Positions 23,744-33,349 of a stretch of DNA of 64,000 nucleotides are shown one piece after another. Below the pieces are notes generated by a model. It saw only the letters and a program-made list of their open reading frames with translations. It was not told where the DNA came from and ran no database searches. Source of the stretch: Moorella glycerini (GTDB lineage Bacteria; Bacillota; DSM-521; Neomoorellales; Neomoorellaceae); the NCBI RefSeq assembly GCF_009735625.1, contig NZ_CP046244.1, positions 1,798,001-1,862,000 on the forward strand, written 5' to 3'. Made by a program: the position numbers and the translations under genes. The number at the start of each line of letters is the position of its first letter. Position 1 is the first letter of the stretch.

Positions 23744-25174
23744 ATGGTAAACGGTAATACCAGTACCGCTACCATCTTTAGTTTATTAGATGGTATCGAG
23801 AATTTCAACACTCTAGAAGAAGTTATCCTGCAAATAGCCAGGCGATTATTGGTAGCCGTACTGGAAGCCCTGGATGATGCCCTTATGCCAGCAAAACCCA
23901 AGAGATATAGGATAGCTGGCTTCCGCTACCGCACAATCACCTGCCTGTACGGGGATATAACCTTTAAGCGCCGACTATATGTCAAAGCGACGCGCAAAAA
24001 GAAAAGAGGCGAGGGAAGGTTTCTGTTAGACGAAGCCCTGAACTTACGCCAAGGAAAGCGCCTGACAGGAAGACTGCTCAAATTAGCCGTATCGCTGGCA
24101 ACCCGGTTACCCTTCAGGCAGGCAGCGGAAATAATGGCCGAAGCAGGGATGGGCCAATTAAGCCATATGACCATCCATAGCGAAGTAAAACGAAATGGAC
24201 TGGAACAAAAAGGACTGCAAGAAGCCCTGCGCAACAAGCTATTCGTGAGCGGGGAAGAGCCCCAAGGCAAAAAGAAAAAAGTACCGGCACTATTTATCGA
24301 AGCCGATGGCATAATGATTCCCCTGCAAAGGAGCAAGCAAGAGCGGATAGAAGTAAAAGTAGGAATAGTATACGAAGGGTGGATAGAAAAAGGGAATGCC
24401 CGGCATCTCAAGAACCCGCGGGTAGTAATGGGCATCTATGAAGATGGAGAACAATTTTGGGAAGCCCTCACCACGGAAATAGCCAGGTACTACGAGATAG
24501 ACGAAAAAACAATATATGTGGTCAATGGCGACGGAGCCAGCTGGATCCAGAAGACAGCCAAAGAACAGTTACCAGGAGCCATTGTACAATTGGACCGCTA
24601 CCACCTCCACCGGGATATAAGGCAGGCTTATGGGAACGAAACAGCGCGAGGATTAATGGAGATTTTAGCCAAAGGTCAAGAGCAGGTCTTTTTGGACACC
24701 ATGGAAGCACTCATAGAAGAAGCACCGAACCGCAAAAACAAGCAACAACGCCAAAAAGTATATGACTACTGTCAAAGATATCGCGATAACCTGTTAGATT
24801 ACCGCTTGCGGTTACCACGACAACTGGAAGGGCTAAAGTTATACGGGATGGGCGTAGCCGAAACAACAGTAGACAAAAAAATAGCCATTCGCATGAAAAA
24901 GAGGGGAATGAGCTGGAGCGAAGCAGGAGCAACGGCCATGGTAGCATTACTTATGCTCAAAGCCAATGGAGAATTAGCCGCATGGCTAGAAAAGAAGATG
25001 CCACAAGTAGAAAAGAATCCCGTTAAAGTAATAAAAGAAAAGAAGATAGTTAAAGAAGACGTAGAAGCATGGTTAAGGAAGAGAGTACCAGCCCTTGTTG
25101 GCCCTGAGGCGGGAACAGATTGGGTTAAATATACCTTGAGGCAACTAACAAGAATTAGTGGAGCTATATTCTAA
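23744..25174 (+). CDS. ISLre2-family transposase (UPF0236), copy 1
   Basis: A 476-residue transposase of the ISLre2/UPF0236 family. Recognisable blocks are [23 protein letters not shown], a helical region with [14 protein letters not shown], the acidic site in [24 protein letters not shown] with its Asp, and [16 protein letters not shown]. The sequence is rich in Lys/Arg and AT-richer than neighbouring host genes, which suggests a foreign origin. Intact, and identical at protein level to the copy at 33350-34780, so probably functional. Confidence 0.93.
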   Translation: MVNGNTSTATIFSLLDGIENFNTLEEVILQIARRLLVAVLEALDDALMPAKPKRYRIAGFRYRTITCLYGDITFKRRLYVKATRKKKRGEGRFLLDEALNLRQGKRLTGRLLKLAVSLATRLPFRQAAEIMAEAGMGQLSHMTIHSEVKRNGLEQKGLQEALRNKLFVSGEEPQGKKKKVPALFIEADGIMIPLQRSKQERIEVKVGIVYEGWIEKGNARHLKNPRVVMGIYEDGEQFWEALTTEIARYYEIDEKTIYVVNGDGASWIQKTAKEQLPGAIVQLDRYHLHRDIRQAYGNETARGLMEILAKGQEQVFLDTMEALIEEAPNRKNKQQRQKVYDYCQRYRDNLLDYRLRLPRQLEGLKLYGMGVAETTVDKKIAIRMKKRGMSWSEAGATAMVALLMLKANGELAAWLEKKMPQVEKNPVKVIKEKKIVKEDVEAWLRKRVPALVGPEAGTDWVKYTLRQLTRISGAIF

Positions 25175-25176
25175 CC

Positions 25177-25302
25177 CCTTTTCCGGCTTAATTAGAGCAG
25201 GCAGTAATTCGCGAAGCCTGTCAAGGTCGCCGTAGGCGGCCGCAGGCTTTAACCTTGACAGGCGCAGAGAATTACTGCACAATACTCCGGAGCCGGAAAA
25301 GG
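25177..25302 (+). other. Nested three-stem palindrome at the 3' end of ISLre2 (copy 1)
   Basis: Three perfect stems, one inside the other: CCTTTTCCGGC/GCCGGAAAAGG (25177-25187 and 25292-25302), GCAGTAATTC/GAATTACTGC (25201-25210 and 25269-25278), GCCTGTCAAGGT/ACCTTGACAGGC (25216-25227 and 25252-25263). It begins 2 bases after the transposase stop. It may be a transcript-end structure or a transposase/RNA feature of the element. Confidence 0.8.
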
Positions 25303-25382
25303 TGTTGGATATATATGGGATTTTTATGTGAGGTCTCTTTTTGCCTACTACATCTTGACACGTACGCCGGCCGGCAGAAAAC

Positions 25383-25411
25383 TTGACAGAAGCGGGGCTA
25401 TCTGCTAAGAT
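25383..25411 (+). promoter_or_regulatory. Promoter of tRNA-Gly (GCC)
   Basis: TTGACA (25383-25388), 17-bp spacer, TAAGAT (25406-25411). It begins 17 bp after the end of ISLre2 copy 1. Confidence 0.85.
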
Positions 25412-25447
25412 ATCGCTACGGAAAGCGTGGTAGTGCCTGAATAACGG

Positions 25448-25522
25448 GCGGAAGTAGCTCAGCGGTAGAGCATCGCCTTGCCAAGGCGAGGGTTGCGGGT
25501 TCAAATCCCGTCTTCCGCTCCA
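25448..25522 (+). tRNA. tRNA-Gly (GCC)
   Basis: Acceptor GCGGAAG/CTTCCGC, anticodon loop TTGCCAA (anticodon GCC) in a TCGCC/GGCGA stem, T-arm GGTTCAAATCC, encoded CCA. Monocistronic. Confidence 0.96.
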
Positions 25523-25540
25523 TATTTTTGGCCCGGGCAA

Positions 25541-25580
25541 CCTCGGATGGGGTATTTACCTGTCCGAGGTGTTATTCTCC
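25541..25580 (+). terminator. Probable terminator after tRNA-Gly
   Basis: CCTCGGA (25541-25547) / TCCGAGG (25563-25569) with a 15-base loop and a short T-containing tail. Confidence 0.6.
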
Positions 25581-25716
25581 TGGCTTATTTTTTAATAAGG
25601 GCGGCAGGAAAAGGCAGGCAAAGCGGCGAAATAAAAGCCTGATAGTATTTTAAGCTAAATGGATGGTCATAATGAATGGCGTCCAGTAGTCGGGAGCAGG
25701 GAGGAGCAAGTAAGTA

Positions 25717-27069
25717 ATGAAGGCAACCGTCGAGAAGTTAGATAAGCACCAGGTACTTCTGGAAGTTGAAGTGGAAGCCCCCCGGGTGCAGAAAGCCCTG
25801 GATCAAGCTTACCGCCGCCTGGTCAAGCAGGTAAATATCCCGGGTTTCAGGAAAGGCAGGGCGCCGCGTTTCATCCTGGAACGGTATATCGGCAAGGAGC
25901 CCATCTATAATGAGGCGGCGGAAATAGTTATTCCACCGGCCTATGAAGAAGCGGTGGCCGAACACAAGCTGGAACCCATCGATCGACCGGAAGTGGAAAT
26001 AGTCAAGGTGGAGGAAGGCGAGCCTCTAATCTTCAAGGCCAGAGTAGAAGTCAAGCCGGAAGTCCACCTGGGCACCTACAAGGACCTCGAAGTGGAACGG
26101 CCGGAAGTAAGAGTTACCGAAGAGGATATCGACGCCTACCTGAAAAACTTGCAGGAACGCAATGCAACCATTAAAGTCATCGAAGACGAACCGGCAGCAG
26201 CGGGGGATATTGTCAGCATTGATTTTAAAGGCACGGTAGATGGTGAGCCTTTTCCGGGTTTAGAAGGCAATAATTACCCGCTGGAACTGGGCTCGGGCAC
26301 CTTTGTACCCGGCTTTGAAGAGCAGCTGGTGGGTGCCAGGGTGAATGAGGAGCGCACCGTTAAAGTTACCTTCCCTGCCGACTACTATCAGAAAGGCCTG
26401 GCGGGCAAAGAGGCTATTTTCCAGGTAACCCTCCGGGGCATTAAACGGAAAGAGCTGGCCCCCCTGGACGATGAATTCGCTAAAGATGTCAGCGAGTGTG
26501 AAACCCTGGCCGAGTTGCGCCAGGATATCCACCGACGGCTGGAAGAAAAGCGGCGGCAGGAGATCGAAGCTGCCGTAAGGCGGGCCGTAGTGGCCAAGGC
26601 CGTGGCGGCAGCCACGGTGGATTTACCGGAAGTCATGGTTAAACGGCGGATCGAAACCCGCATCAGGGAACTGGAACGCAACCTGCAACTAAGGAAGATA
26701 ACCCTGGAAGAATTCTTGAATGCTACGGGAAAGAATATGGATGAGCTGGAGCAGGACTTCCGGCCGGAGGCGGAAAAGGACGTTAAGACCGAGCTGGTGC
26801 TGGAAGCTATCGCCAGGGTGGAAAATATCGAGGCTACCGAAGAAGAACTCCGGGATGAAATTGAAAAGATGGCCAGGCTTACCCGCCAGGATCCGGCCGA
26901 ATTGCGACAGAATCTTGACTACCTGTCTGTGTTAAAATACGATATAATGATTAAAAAGACCATAGACTTTCTGGTAGAACACAGTGTGGCCGTACCACCC
27001 CGGGAAGGCGGGGACGGGGAGACAGGAGAAAGCAGGGAGACAGGAGAAACTGCTGCAACTGAAGGCTAG
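25717..27069 (+). CDS. tig: Trigger factor
   Basis: Ribosome-associated chaperone and prolyl isomerase. 450 residues: N-terminal ribosome-binding domain with the signature VNIPGFRKGRAPRFILE (about residues 38-55), FKBP-type PPIase domain (about 155-245; GDIVSIDFKGTVDGEPF, GSGTFVPGFEEQLVG), then the helical substrate-cradle domain and an acidic Gly/Glu/Thr-rich tail. ATG 25717 follows GGGAGGAG. It is 65 bp upstream of clpP-clpX; tig-clpP-clpX is a widely conserved order linking folding with degradation. Confidence 0.95.
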   Translation: MKATVEKLDKHQVLLEVEVEAPRVQKALDQAYRRLVKQVNIPGFRKGRAPRFILERYIGKEPIYNEAAEIVIPPAYEEAVAEHKLEPIDRPEVEIVKVEEGEPLIFKARVEVKPEVHLGTYKDLEVERPEVRVTEEDIDAYLKNLQERNATIKVIEDEPAAAGDIVSIDFKGTVDGEPFPGLEGNNYPLELGSGTFVPGFEEQLVGARVNEERTVKVTFPADYYQKGLAGKEAIFQVTLRGIKRKELAPLDDEFAKDVSECETLAELRQDIHRRLEEKRRQEIEAAVRRAVVAKAVAAATVDLPEVMVKRRIETRIRELERNLQLRKITLEEFLNATGKNMDELEQDFRPEAEKDVKTELVLEAIARVENIEATEEELRDEIEKMARLTRQDPAELRQNLDYLSVLKYDIMIKKTIDFLVEHSVAVPPREGGDGETGESRETGETAATEG

Positions 27070-27134
27070 GGAAAGTAGACTATCAAGGTGAAGAGGTTGT
27101 GGAAGGAATTTTTACCACGGAGGTGGGGTAAGGA

Positions 27135-27734
27135 ATGTCAATCCTGGTACCAATAGTAGTAGAGCAGACCAACAGGGGTGAGCGGGCCTACGACATTTAT
27201 TCCCGCTTATTGAAAGACCGGATTATCTTCCTGGGAAGCGCCATTGACGATCATGTAGCCAACCTGGTGATTGCCCAGATGCTATTCCTGGAGGCAGAAG
27301 ATCCCGATAAAGATATCCACCTGTATATCAACAGCCCGGGTGGTTCCATCCCGGCCGGGATGGCTATCTTTGATACCATGCAGTATATCCGGCCCGATGT
27401 TTCCACCATTTGCGTCGGCCTGGCAGCCAGCATGGGCGCTTTTCTCCTGGCTGCCGGCGCTAAAGGCAAGCGCTTTGCCCTGCCCCACAGTGAAATCATG
27501 ATTCACCAGCCCATGGGTGGTACCCAGGGGCAGGCCGTGGATATCGAGATCCATGCCAGGCGGATCCTGGCCATCCGGGATACATTAAACCGTATTTTAA
27601 GCGATATTACCGGCAAACCGGTGGAACAGATTGCTAAGGACACCGACCGCGATCATTTCATGACCGCCCAGGAAGCGAAAGAGTACGGTTTAATCGATGA
27701 GGTGATCACCAAGCGCGAGTTGCCCGGTAAATAG
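27135..27734 (+). CDS. clpP: ATP-dependent Clp protease proteolytic subunit
   Basis: Serine peptidase that forms the 14-subunit proteolytic barrel of ClpXP. 199 residues, with [22 protein letters not shown] at the N-terminus, catalytic Ser in [14 protein letters not shown], His in [14 protein letters not shown], and the Asp in the region [21 protein letters not shown] 27135 has a GGAGGTGGGG ribosome-binding site. 23 bp upstream of clpX. No CtsR box was seen. Confidence 0.97.
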   Translation: MSILVPIVVEQTNRGERAYDIYSRLLKDRIIFLGSAIDDHVANLVIAQMLFLEAEDPDKDIHLYINSPGGSIPAGMAIFDTMQYIRPDVSTICVGLAASMGAFLLAAGAKGKRFALPHSEIMIHQPMGGTQGQAVDIEIHARRILAIRDTLNRILSDITGKPVEQIAKDTDRDHFMTAQEAKEYGLIDEVITKRELPGK

Positions 27735-27757
27735 GGACAGCGAGGTGAACTAACATC

Positions 27758-29017
27758 ATGTATAAATACACCGACGATAAGGGCCAGCTGAAGTGCTCCT
27801 TCTGTGGTAAACTTCAGGACCAGGTCAAAAAGCTGGTCGCGGGCCCTGGTGTCTATATTTGCGACGAGTGCATTGAGCTATGCAATGAGATAATCGAGGA
27901 AGAGTTAAGCGAGGACCTGAACCTGGAAATGGGCGAGTTGCCCAAACCCAAAGAGATCCGGGAAATCCTCGACCAGTACGTCATCGGCCAGGATAAGGCC
28001 AAAAAAGCCCTGTCCGTAGCCGTTTACAACCACTACAAGCGCATCAACCTGGGCATGAAGATGGATGACGTCGAACTCCAGAAGAGCAACATCATCATGC
28101 TCGGGCCCACCGGTAGCGGTAAAACGCTCCTGGCCCAGACCCTGGCCAGGATCCTGAATGTACCTTTTGCCATTGCCGACGCCACTTCCCTCACGGAAGC
28201 CGGCTATGTGGGCGAGGATGTGGAGAACATCCTGTTAAAGCTCATCCAGGCGGCCGACTACGATGTGGAGAAGGCGGAAAAGGGCATCGTCTATATCGAT
28301 GAAATAGATAAAATCGCCCGCAAGTCGGAAAACCCGTCCATTACCCGGGACGTGTCGGGCGAAGGTGTCCAGCAGGCCCTTCTCAAGATCCTGGAAGGGA
28401 CCATTGCCAGCGTACCTCCCCAGGGAGGGCGCAAGCACCCCCACCAGGAGTTCATCCAGCTGGATACCACCAATATTCTCTTCATCTGTGGCGGTGCCTT
28501 CGACGGCCTGGATAAAATTATCAAAAACCGCATCTCCCAGAAGACCATGGGCTTTGGTGCGGAAATCCGCGGTAAAAAGGATATCCAGGTGGGCGATATC
28601 TTAAAGCAGGTCCAGCCGGTCGACCTGTTGAAGTACGGTTTGATCCCCGAGTTTGTCGGCCGCCTGCCGGTTATCGTCACCCTGGATGCCCTGGACGAAG
28701 ATGCCCTGGTACGGGTGCTGACAGAACCACGCAACGCCCTGGTGAAGCAGTACCAGAAGCTATTTGAGATTGACGGGGTCACCCTGGAATTCAAGGAAGA
28801 CGCCCTGCGGACCATTGCTAAGGAGGCCCTGAAACGGGAAACCGGTGCCCGGGGCTTAAGGGCGATCCTGGAAGAGATAATGCTGGACGTAATGTATGAA
28901 ATACCTTCCCGCAGCAACATCAGCAAGTGTATCGTCACAAAAGACGTGGTCCTGCGTAAAGAAGAACCCCTGCTGTTGACGGTAGAAAGGAAGAAGAAAA
29001 AAGAAGAAACAGCCTGA
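27758..29017 (+). CDS. clpX: ATP-dependent Clp protease ATP-binding subunit ClpX
   Basis: AAA+ unfoldase that feeds substrates to ClpP. 419 residues: N-terminal C4 zinc-binding domain (CSFCGK ... CDECIELC, about 13-38), Walker A GPTGSGKT near 114, Walker [14 protein letters not shown], the ISQKTMGFG-type loop region and the pore motif region, and C-terminal small domain with [14 protein letters not shown] 27758 lies 23 bp after clpP and the message ends at a strong terminator. Confidence 0.97.
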   Translation: MYKYTDDKGQLKCSFCGKLQDQVKKLVAGPGVYICDECIELCNEIIEEELSEDLNLEMGELPKPKEIREILDQYVIGQDKAKKALSVAVYNHYKRINLGMKMDDVELQKSNIIMLGPTGSGKTLLAQTLARILNVPFAIADATSLTEAGYVGEDVENILLKLIQAADYDVEKAEKGIVYIDEIDKIARKSENPSITRDVSGEGVQQALLKILEGTIASVPPQGGRKHPHQEFIQLDTTNILFICGGAFDGLDKIIKNRISQKTMGFGAEIRGKKDIQVGDILKQVQPVDLLKYGLIPEFVGRLPVIVTLDALDEDALVRVLTEPRNALVKQYQKLFEIDGVTLEFKEDALRTIAKEALKRETGARGLRAILEEIMLDVMYEIPSRSNISKCIVTKDVVLRKEEPLLLTVERKKKKEETA

Positions 29018-29021
29018 AGGC

Positions 29022-29053
29022 AAGGCGGTGGCGGGCAAGCCACCGCCTTTTTG
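29022..29053 (+). terminator. Terminator of tig-clpP-clpX
   Basis: Perfect 11-bp stem AAGGCGGTGGC (29022-29032) / GCCACCGCCTT (29039-29049), 6-base loop, T run. Confidence 0.92.
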
Positions 29054-29063
29054 GATAAAATCT

Positions 29064-29108
29064 TCCTTTCCGGATAAACTTTAGGTGATAGAGATATCCG
29101 GAAAGGAG
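29064..29108 (+). promoter_or_regulatory. Hairpin sequestering the lonB ribosome-binding site
   Basis: Perfect 13-bp inverted repeat TCCTTTCCGGATA (29064-29076) / TATCCGGAAAGGA (29095-29107), 18-base loop. The 3' arm contains the GGAAAGGAG Shine-Dalgarno sequence of lonB (ATG 29118). It could be an RNA thermosensor-like control of a protease gene, or a DNA operator. Confidence 0.65.
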
Positions 29109-29117
29109 TAAAGACCA

Positions 29118-30836
29118 ATGTATGAATGGGGTCAGGGCCTGGGAGGATTCTTAAGCTTTATCCAGATATTTTTTGCCGTGATCATCGGCCTTTATTTCTG
29201 GAACCTTTTGCGCAACCAGCAGGGCAACCGGGTGGCTGTCGAGAAGGAATCCCGTAAAGAACTGGAGAAACTCCAACGGATGCGGGAAATATCCCTGTCG
29301 GAACCCCTGGCGGAAAAGACCCGGCCCACTACTTTTGAGGAGATAATTGGCCAGGAGGAGGGCCTGAAAGCGCTCCGGGCCGCCCTCTGTGGTCCCAACC
29401 CCCAGCACGTTATTATCTACGGGCCGCCGGGGGTAGGCAAGACGGCAGCCGCCCGCCTGGTCCTGGAAGAAGCCAAGAAAAACCCCCTCTCCCCCTTTAA
29501 AGAGACGGCCCGGTTTGTCGAAGTGGATGGGGCTACCTCGCGTTTTGATGAACGGGGTATTGCCGATCCCCTGATTGGTTCCGTGCATGACCCCATCTAC
29601 CAGGGCGCCGGTCCCCTGGGCATGGCCGGCATTCCCCAGCCCAAACCCGGGGCCGTCACCCGCGCCCACGGGGGTATCCTGTTTATTGATGAAATTGGCG
29701 AACTGCACCCCATCCAGATTAACAAGCTGCTCAAGGTCCTGGAAGACCGGAAAGTGATCCTGGAAAGTGCTTACTACAGTTCGGAAGACAGCAATATCCC
29801 CAGCCATATCCATGATATCTTTCGCAACGGCCTGCCGGCTGATTTTCGCCTGGTAGGAGCGACGACCCGCTTGCCCCAGGAAATACCGGCCGCCATCCGC
29901 TCGCGCTGCCTGGAAGTTTTTTTCCGCCCCCTGCTGGCGGAAGAGATCGGCACCATCGTCCGCAATGCGGCCAGGAAGATAAACTTAAGCATTGCCCCGG
30001 CCGCTGTGGAAGTAATCAAGCAGTATGCCACCAACGGCCGCGAAGCCGTTAACATGGTGCAGCTGGCAGCCGGCCTGGCCATTACGGAAAAGCGCCAGGA
30101 GATTACCCGCGAGGATGTGGAATGGGTGGTAACCAGCTGCCAGTATACGCCGCGCCAGGACGGCCGGGTTCCAGTTGAGCCCCAGGTGGGCGTGGTTAAC
30201 GCCCTGGCCGTCTCCGGTCCCAATATGGGCCTTTTAGTTGAGCTGGAAGCCAGCGTTAATTTTGCCGGCCACCGCCGCGGCCAGGTTACCGTTACGGGCG
30301 TCATCGAGGAAGAAGAAAGCGGAAGTAGCGACGGCCGCCGGGTGCGGCGCCGGAGCATGGCCCGCAATGCGGTGGATAATGTCCTGACTGTCTTACGCAG
30401 GCTCTTGCAGGTAGATGTGCGGGACTACGATATTCACCTTAATTTTCCCGGGGGAGTACCGGTAGATGGGCCTTCCGCCGGTATCAGCATGTTAACGGCC
30501 GTTTATTCCGCCTTTACGGACATCCCGGTTAACAACCTGGTAGCCATGACGGGGGAAGTTTCCATCCGGGGTGCCGTCCGGCCGGTGGGCGGCGTGGTGG
30601 CCAAGGTAGAAGCGGCCCGCCTGGCCGGGGCGAAAAAAGTGCTCATTCCTAAAGATAACTGGCAGGAAATATACCGCTCTTTGCCGGATATCCAGGTAGT
30701 GCCTGTGCAGGCGGTCAACGAGGTCCTGGAAGAGGCCTTAATGCCGCGGGCCAAGGTTAGCGGCCATGAAAGTTTCAAAACCCGGCCCCAGCTTTTAAGC
30801 GCTTCACCTTTGCCCTCCCGCCCGTTAAGCTGCTAA
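29118..30836 (+). CDS. lonB: ATP-dependent protease LonB
   Basis: Membrane-anchored Lon-type protease of the Bacillus LonB kind, used in the forespore in Bacillus. 572 residues: an N-terminal transmembrane helix (about 9-30, FLSFIQIFFAVIIGLYFW), AAA+ domain with Walker [20 protein letters not shown] (about residue 95) and Walker B ILFIDEIGELHP, then the Lon protease domain with the catalytic Ser in VDGPSAGIS (about 453) and Lys in GAKKVLIPKD. It lacks the N-terminal LAN domain of LonA. It precedes lon, but separate promoters are likely. Confidence 0.93.
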   Translation: MYEWGQGLGGFLSFIQIFFAVIIGLYFWNLLRNQQGNRVAVEKESRKELEKLQRMREISLSEPLAEKTRPTTFEEIIGQEEGLKALRAALCGPNPQHVIIYGPPGVGKTAAARLVLEEAKKNPLSPFKETARFVEVDGATSRFDERGIADPLIGSVHDPIYQGAGPLGMAGIPQPKPGAVTRAHGGILFIDEIGELHPIQINKLLKVLEDRKVILESAYYSSEDSNIPSHIHDIFRNGLPADFRLVGATTRLPQEIPAAIRSRCLEVFFRPLLAEEIGTIVRNAARKINLSIAPAAVEVIKQYATNGREAVNMVQLAAGLAITEKRQEITREDVEWVVTSCQYTPRQDGRVPVEPQVGVVNALAVSGPNMGLLVELEASVNFAGHRRGQVTVTGVIEEEESGSSDGRRVRRRSMARNAVDNVLTVLRRLLQVDVRDYDIHLNFPGGVPVDGPSAGISMLTAVYSAFTDIPVNNLVAMTGEVSIRGAVRPVGGVVAKVEAARLAGAKKVLIPKDNWQEIYRSLPDIQVVPVQAVNEVLEEALMPRAKVSGHESFKTRPQLLSASPLPSRPLSC

Positions 30837-30841
30837 AGCTA

Positions 30842-30870
30842 TTGCCATAAGACGAATAATGCCGTAGAAT
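30842..30870 (+). promoter_or_regulatory. Probable promoter of lon
   Basis: TTGCCA (30842-30847), 17-bp spacer, TAGAAT (30865-30870), about 65 bp before the lon start codon. Confidence 0.6.
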
Positions 30871-30934
30871 ATACTCGAATAATTACCTGGAGAGATAAAA
30901 GTATATACGAGGGAGCACCCTGGAGGTGTAAAGT

Positions 30935-33247
30935 TTGCGTCGGATCCTTCCCCTGTTGCCCCTGCGAGGGGTTATTGTTTTTCCTTACACGGTAATTCAC
31001 CTGGATGTCGGGCGGGAGCGTTCGGTCAGTGCCATTGAGGAGGCCATGCTAAGGGACCGGGTTATTTTCCTGGCCATGCAAAAGGAGGCCCAGGATGACG
31101 ATCCCGGGGAAGAAGATATTTATACTACCGGGACCATAGCTGAGATAAAGCAATTATTAAAATTACCCGGTGGCACCATTCGCATCCTGGTTGAGGGCAT
31201 CCGGCGGGGAAAGATCAGGGAATATTTGAGCCATGATCCCTTCCTTAAAGTTGAAGTTGAGGAAGCCCCGGAGCCTACCGCAACTTCCAGCGAAATTGAA
31301 GCCCTCATGCGCTGCCTGATCGATGAATTTGAAACCTATGTCAAGATGTCCAAAAGAATCCCCCCGGAGACGGTGGTGGCCGTCGTTAGCCTGGAGGAAC
31401 CGGGACGGCTGGCCGATGTGGTGGCTTCCCACCTTAACCTTAAACTGACGGATAAACAGGCCGTCCTGGAAGCAGTAGACATTAAAGAACGCCTGAATCT
31501 CCTGTGCGAAATCCTGGCCCGGGAAAAGGAAATCCTGGAACTGGAACGCAAGATCAACTTGCGCGTCCGCAAGCAGATGGAAAAGACCCAGAAGGAGTAC
31601 TACCTGCGCGAGCAGATGAAAGCCATCCAGAAAGAGCTGGGGGAAAAAGATGAAAGGGCAGCCGAGGCCGAGGAACTGCGGCAGAAAATTGAAGCAGCCA
31701 GGCTGCCCAAAGACGTGCGGGAGCGGGCTTTAAAGGAAGTCGAACGCCTGGAAAAAATGCCGCCCATGGTGGCGGAGACAACGGTTGTTCGTAACTACCT
31801 GGATTGGCTTTTGGCCCTGCCGTGGAGCAAACAAACCCGGGACCGCCTGGATGTAAAGGTGGCCGAGCGCATCCTTGATGAGGATCACTATGGCTTAAAG
31901 GAAGTCAAGGACCGCATCCTGGAATACCTGGCCATCCGCCAGCTGGCTAAGAAAATGAAAGGCCCCATTATCTGCTTTGTCGGGCCGCCGGGGGTGGGCA
32001 AGACCTCCCTGGCTAAATCCATTGCCCGGGCCCTGCAACGCAAGTTTATACGCATTTCCCTGGGCGGTGTGCGGGACGAGGCCGAGATCCGGGGCCACCG
32101 GCGCACCTATGTGGGCGCCCTGCCGGGGCGGATAATCCAGGGCATGAAGCAGGCAGGTACCAGGAACCCGGTCTTTTTACTGGATGAAATTGATAAACTG
32201 AGCAGCGACTTTCGCGGTGACCCGGCTTCGGCCCTGCTGGAGGTTCTGGACCCGGAACAGAACCATATGTTCAGCGATCACTATATTGAAGCTCCCTTTG
32301 ATCTCTCCAGGGTCATGTTTATTACCACGGCCAACGTCGAATACTCCATCCCGCGCCCGCTGCTCGACCGGATGGAGGTTATCCGCATCCCGGGTTATAC
32401 CGAAGAGGAAAAGGTGAAAATCGCTGCTTTGCACTTATTGCCCAAACAAATCAAGGAACATGGCCTGAAAAAGGACCAGCTGGAAATATCGGAAAACGCC
32501 CTGCGCCGGATTGTAAGGGAATACACCCGCGAAGCCGGGGTGCGCAACCTGGAGCGGCAGCTTGCCACCATTTGCCGCAAGACGGCGCGGGATATTGTCA
32601 GCGGTAAAACTAAAGCAGTTAGAATAACCGCTGGCAATGTGGAAGAATACCTGGGTATACCCCGTTACCGGCACACGGAAGCCTTCCAGAATGAAATGGT
32701 AGGGGTGGCCAACGGTCTGGCCTGGACGGAAGTGGGCGGCGAGGTGCTCAATGTAGAAGTTTCCGTCATGAAGGGTAAGGGTAACCTTACCCTCACGGGG
32801 AAACTCGGTGATGTCATGAAAGAATCCGCCTACGCCGGCTTCAGCTATATCCGTTCCCGGGCCGACGCCTTAGGGCTGGAAGCAGACTTCCATGAAAAGC
32901 ATGACCTGCACATTCACGTACCCGAGGGGGCCATCCCCAAAGACGGGCCTTCGGCGGGGATTACCATGGCCACGGCCATGGCCTCGGCTCTTATGGGGGT
33001 GCCGGTGAAGGGTGACCTGGCCATGACGGGCGAGATAACCCTGCGTGGCCGGGTGCTGCCGGTAGGCGGTATAAAAGAAAAGGTCCTGGCGGCCCACCGG
33101 GCCGGTGTCAAAAACATTATTCTCCCCCGGGAGAATGAAAAAAACCTGGAGGACATCCCGGCCAATATCCGGCGCAAGCTCAACTTCATCCTGGTGGAGC
33201 ATATGGATGAAGTCTTGAGAGAATCCCTGCTTAGGAAAGAAGAATAA
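30935..33247 (+). CDS. lon: ATP-dependent protease La (LonA)
   Basis: Cytoplasmic AAA+ serine protease that degrades misfolded and regulatory proteins. 770 residues: LAN domain (about 1-190; [16 protein letters not shown]), coiled-coil linker ([20 protein letters not shown]-type sequence), AAA+ module with Walker [17 protein letters not shown] and Walker [13 protein letters not shown], and protease domain with Ser in [13 protein letters not shown] and Lys in [14 protein letters not shown] 30935 follows GGAGGTG. The stop codon (33245-33247) lies inside the target duplication of ISLre2 copy 2, which leaves the reading frame intact. Confidence 0.96.
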   Translation: MRRILPLLPLRGVIVFPYTVIHLDVGRERSVSAIEEAMLRDRVIFLAMQKEAQDDDPGEEDIYTTGTIAEIKQLLKLPGGTIRILVEGIRRGKIREYLSHDPFLKVEVEEAPEPTATSSEIEALMRCLIDEFETYVKMSKRIPPETVVAVVSLEEPGRLADVVASHLNLKLTDKQAVLEAVDIKERLNLLCEILAREKEILELERKINLRVRKQMEKTQKEYYLREQMKAIQKELGEKDERAAEAEELRQKIEAARLPKDVRERALKEVERLEKMPPMVAETTVVRNYLDWLLALPWSKQTRDRLDVKVAERILDEDHYGLKEVKDRILEYLAIRQLAKKMKGPIICFVGPPGVGKTSLAKSIARALQRKFIRISLGGVRDEAEIRGHRRTYVGALPGRIIQGMKQAGTRNPVFLLDEIDKLSSDFRGDPASALLEVLDPEQNHMFSDHYIEAPFDLSRVMFITTANVEYSIPRPLLDRMEVIRIPGYTEEEKVKIAALHLLPKQIKEHGLKKDQLEISENALRRIVREYTREAGVRNLERQLATICRKTARDIVSGKTKAVRITAGNVEEYLGIPRYRHTEAFQNEMVGVANGLAWTEVGGEVLNVEVSVMKGKGNLTLTGKLGDVMKESAYAGFSYIRSRADALGLEADFHEKHDLHIHVPEGAIPKDGPSAGITMATAMASALMGVPVKGDLAMTGEITLRGRVLPVGGIKEKVLAAHRAGVKNIILPRENEKNLEDIPANIRRKLNFILVEHMDEVLRESLLRKEE

Positions 33248-33349
33248 CAGGTTAGTGTAAAATTACAGTAGGCAGGAGGAAAAAGGAGCAAAAAAGAGAA
33301 AAGAGACCTCACAAGAAGAAAAACACCGTAAAAGGAGTGAGGTCTCTTT

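Larger units (their letters stand above)
23645..25366 (+). mobile_element. ISLre2-family insertion sequence, copy 1
   Basis: 1722 bp, from GTTAGTGT to ACGTACG, flanked by the 9-bp direct repeat CCGGCCGGC (23636-23644 and 25367-25375). The imperfect inverted ends share the GTGT...AGTAGGCA pattern. Length and spot comparisons indicate it is identical to the copy at 33251-34972, which implies recent transposition. It lies between the riboswitch gene and the tRNA-Gly promoter. Confidence 0.92.

Noticed and set aside
24457-24765. 102-residue plus-strand frame inside the ISLre2 transposase (also at 34063)
   Set aside because: Out-of-frame shadow of the transposase; identical in both copies only because the elements are identical.
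25145-25540. 131-residue minus-strand frame
   Set aside because: Antisense of tRNA-Gly and the ISLre2 3' palindrome; same artefact as above.
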